This document shows positions 4,839 to 5,069 of a DNA stretch of 5,069 nucleotides, piece by piece. Position 1 is the stretch's first letter; each line of letters begins with the position of its first letter. Under the pieces are notes generated by a model. It did no database searches, had not been told where the DNA came from, and saw only the letters and a program-made list of their open reading frames with translations. Origin of the DNA: Alphaproteobacteria bacterium. Lineage in GTDB: Bacteria; Pseudomonadota; Alphaproteobacteria; Micropepsales; Micropepsaceae. The position numbers were made by a program, and so were the translations under genes. Location: contig JAGWSK010000210.1 in assembly GCA_028869355.1 (NCBI GenBank), forward strand, positions 1 through 5,069, in the 5' to 3' direction.

Positions 4839-5069
4839 TTAGCTTTTGGCGGCGGGGGGAGCGGAGATAGCTTTCATCCAGGCGATTGAGGCGGGATCGG
4901 CCCAATGCTGGCCGCCGACGGCACGGGCGACTTCGCGGCCATCAGGGCTGATTAACACCGTCAGCGGCAATTCGTTGGCGACGAAGCCCTGCTGCGTCTG
5001 GCGGTCGCTGTCGATATAGACCGGCAGACTGCCGGCCGAATGCATCTCCAGGAAATCGCGCAAGCGCCC
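4839..5069 (-). CDS. TlpA-like thioredoxin/disulfide reductase family protein, C-terminal end (5' truncated by window)
   Basis: The last 76 residues of a minus-strand gene that runs off the right edge; the frame is open to base 5069, so the true start is outside. The fragment fits the second half of a thioredoxin fold of the TlpA/ResA type: LPVYIDSDRQTQQGF is the helix-strand region after the active site. ELPLTVLISPDGREVAR carries the conserved cis-proline (ELPLT) and the beta hairpin that usually reads as ..PxTxLID..G.. A final helix, WADPASIAWMKAI, closes the domain. TlpA proteins are membrane-anchored periplasmic reductases, often serving cytochrome oxidase or cytochrome c assembly. That role is not proven here because the CxxC motif and anchor are not in the window. 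It ends in TAA, convergent with the lipoprotein gene, with the repeat element between them. Confidence 0.8.
   Translation of the reverse strand, partial: GRLRDFLEMHSAGSLPVYIDSDRQTQQGFVANELPLTVLISPDGREVARAVGGQHWADPASIAWMKAISAPPAAKS

Noticed and set aside
4590..4889. 99-codon + strand frame running across the repeat element
   Set aside because: It overlaps the lipoprotein in another frame, has low-complexity arginine-rich sequence and crosses into the convergent thioredoxin gene; no domain is visible.

Overview
The window looks like ordinary chromosomal DNA of an alphaproteobacterium with a moderately high GC content. The evidence is the gene order gpmI (3' end) - envC-like murein hydrolase activator - ctpA - rppH, together with the sequence style of each protein: an alphaproteobacterial type degenerate LytM domain, a ctpA-rppH neighbourhood like the one I recall at the Bartonella ctpA/ialA locus, and a TlpA-type thioredoxin. 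I would lean towards Hyphomicrobiales or a relative, but the genus cannot be read from this sequence.

Layout. Positions 1-2824 form a tight + strand operon: the end of gpmI (glycolysis), an exported coiled-coil/LytM protein (cell division and murein hydrolase control) and the periplasmic S41 protease CtpA. The genes are joined by 4-base ATGA overlaps. The unit ends in a strong, almost symmetrical intrinsic terminator (2844-2874). rppH (2899-3381), the Nudix RNA pyrophosphohydrolase that starts 5'-end-dependent mRNA decay, begins only 24 bases after it. A complete mazEF toxin-antitoxin pair follows (3459-4036), with an interleaved palindrome (3417-3444) that looks like an autoregulatory operator of the alternating kind known from E. 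coli mazEF. Next is a small lipoprotein of unknown function (4103-4741). The right edge carries the C-terminal end of a minus-strand TlpA-like thioredoxin (4839-5069). The two convergent genes are separated by a compact inverted/tandem repeat element (4741-4835) built from a unit of about 14 bases.

How the parts relate. gpmI-envC-ctpA is a housekeeping block whose last two products act in the cell envelope. rppH and mazF both act on mRNA 5' ends or mRNA cleavage, so the middle of the window is a small RNA-turnover cluster. The mazEF pair uses more minority codons (AGA, AGG, CTA, ATA) than its neighbours and is the most likely acquired segment. Every intergenic gap is under 100 bases and each is described. 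I see no RNA gene, CRISPR array, insertion sequence or phage gene, and no clearly novel multi-gene system. The most interesting signals are regulatory: the mazEF operator, a related GGATATC palindrome at the rppH start, and the repeat element.
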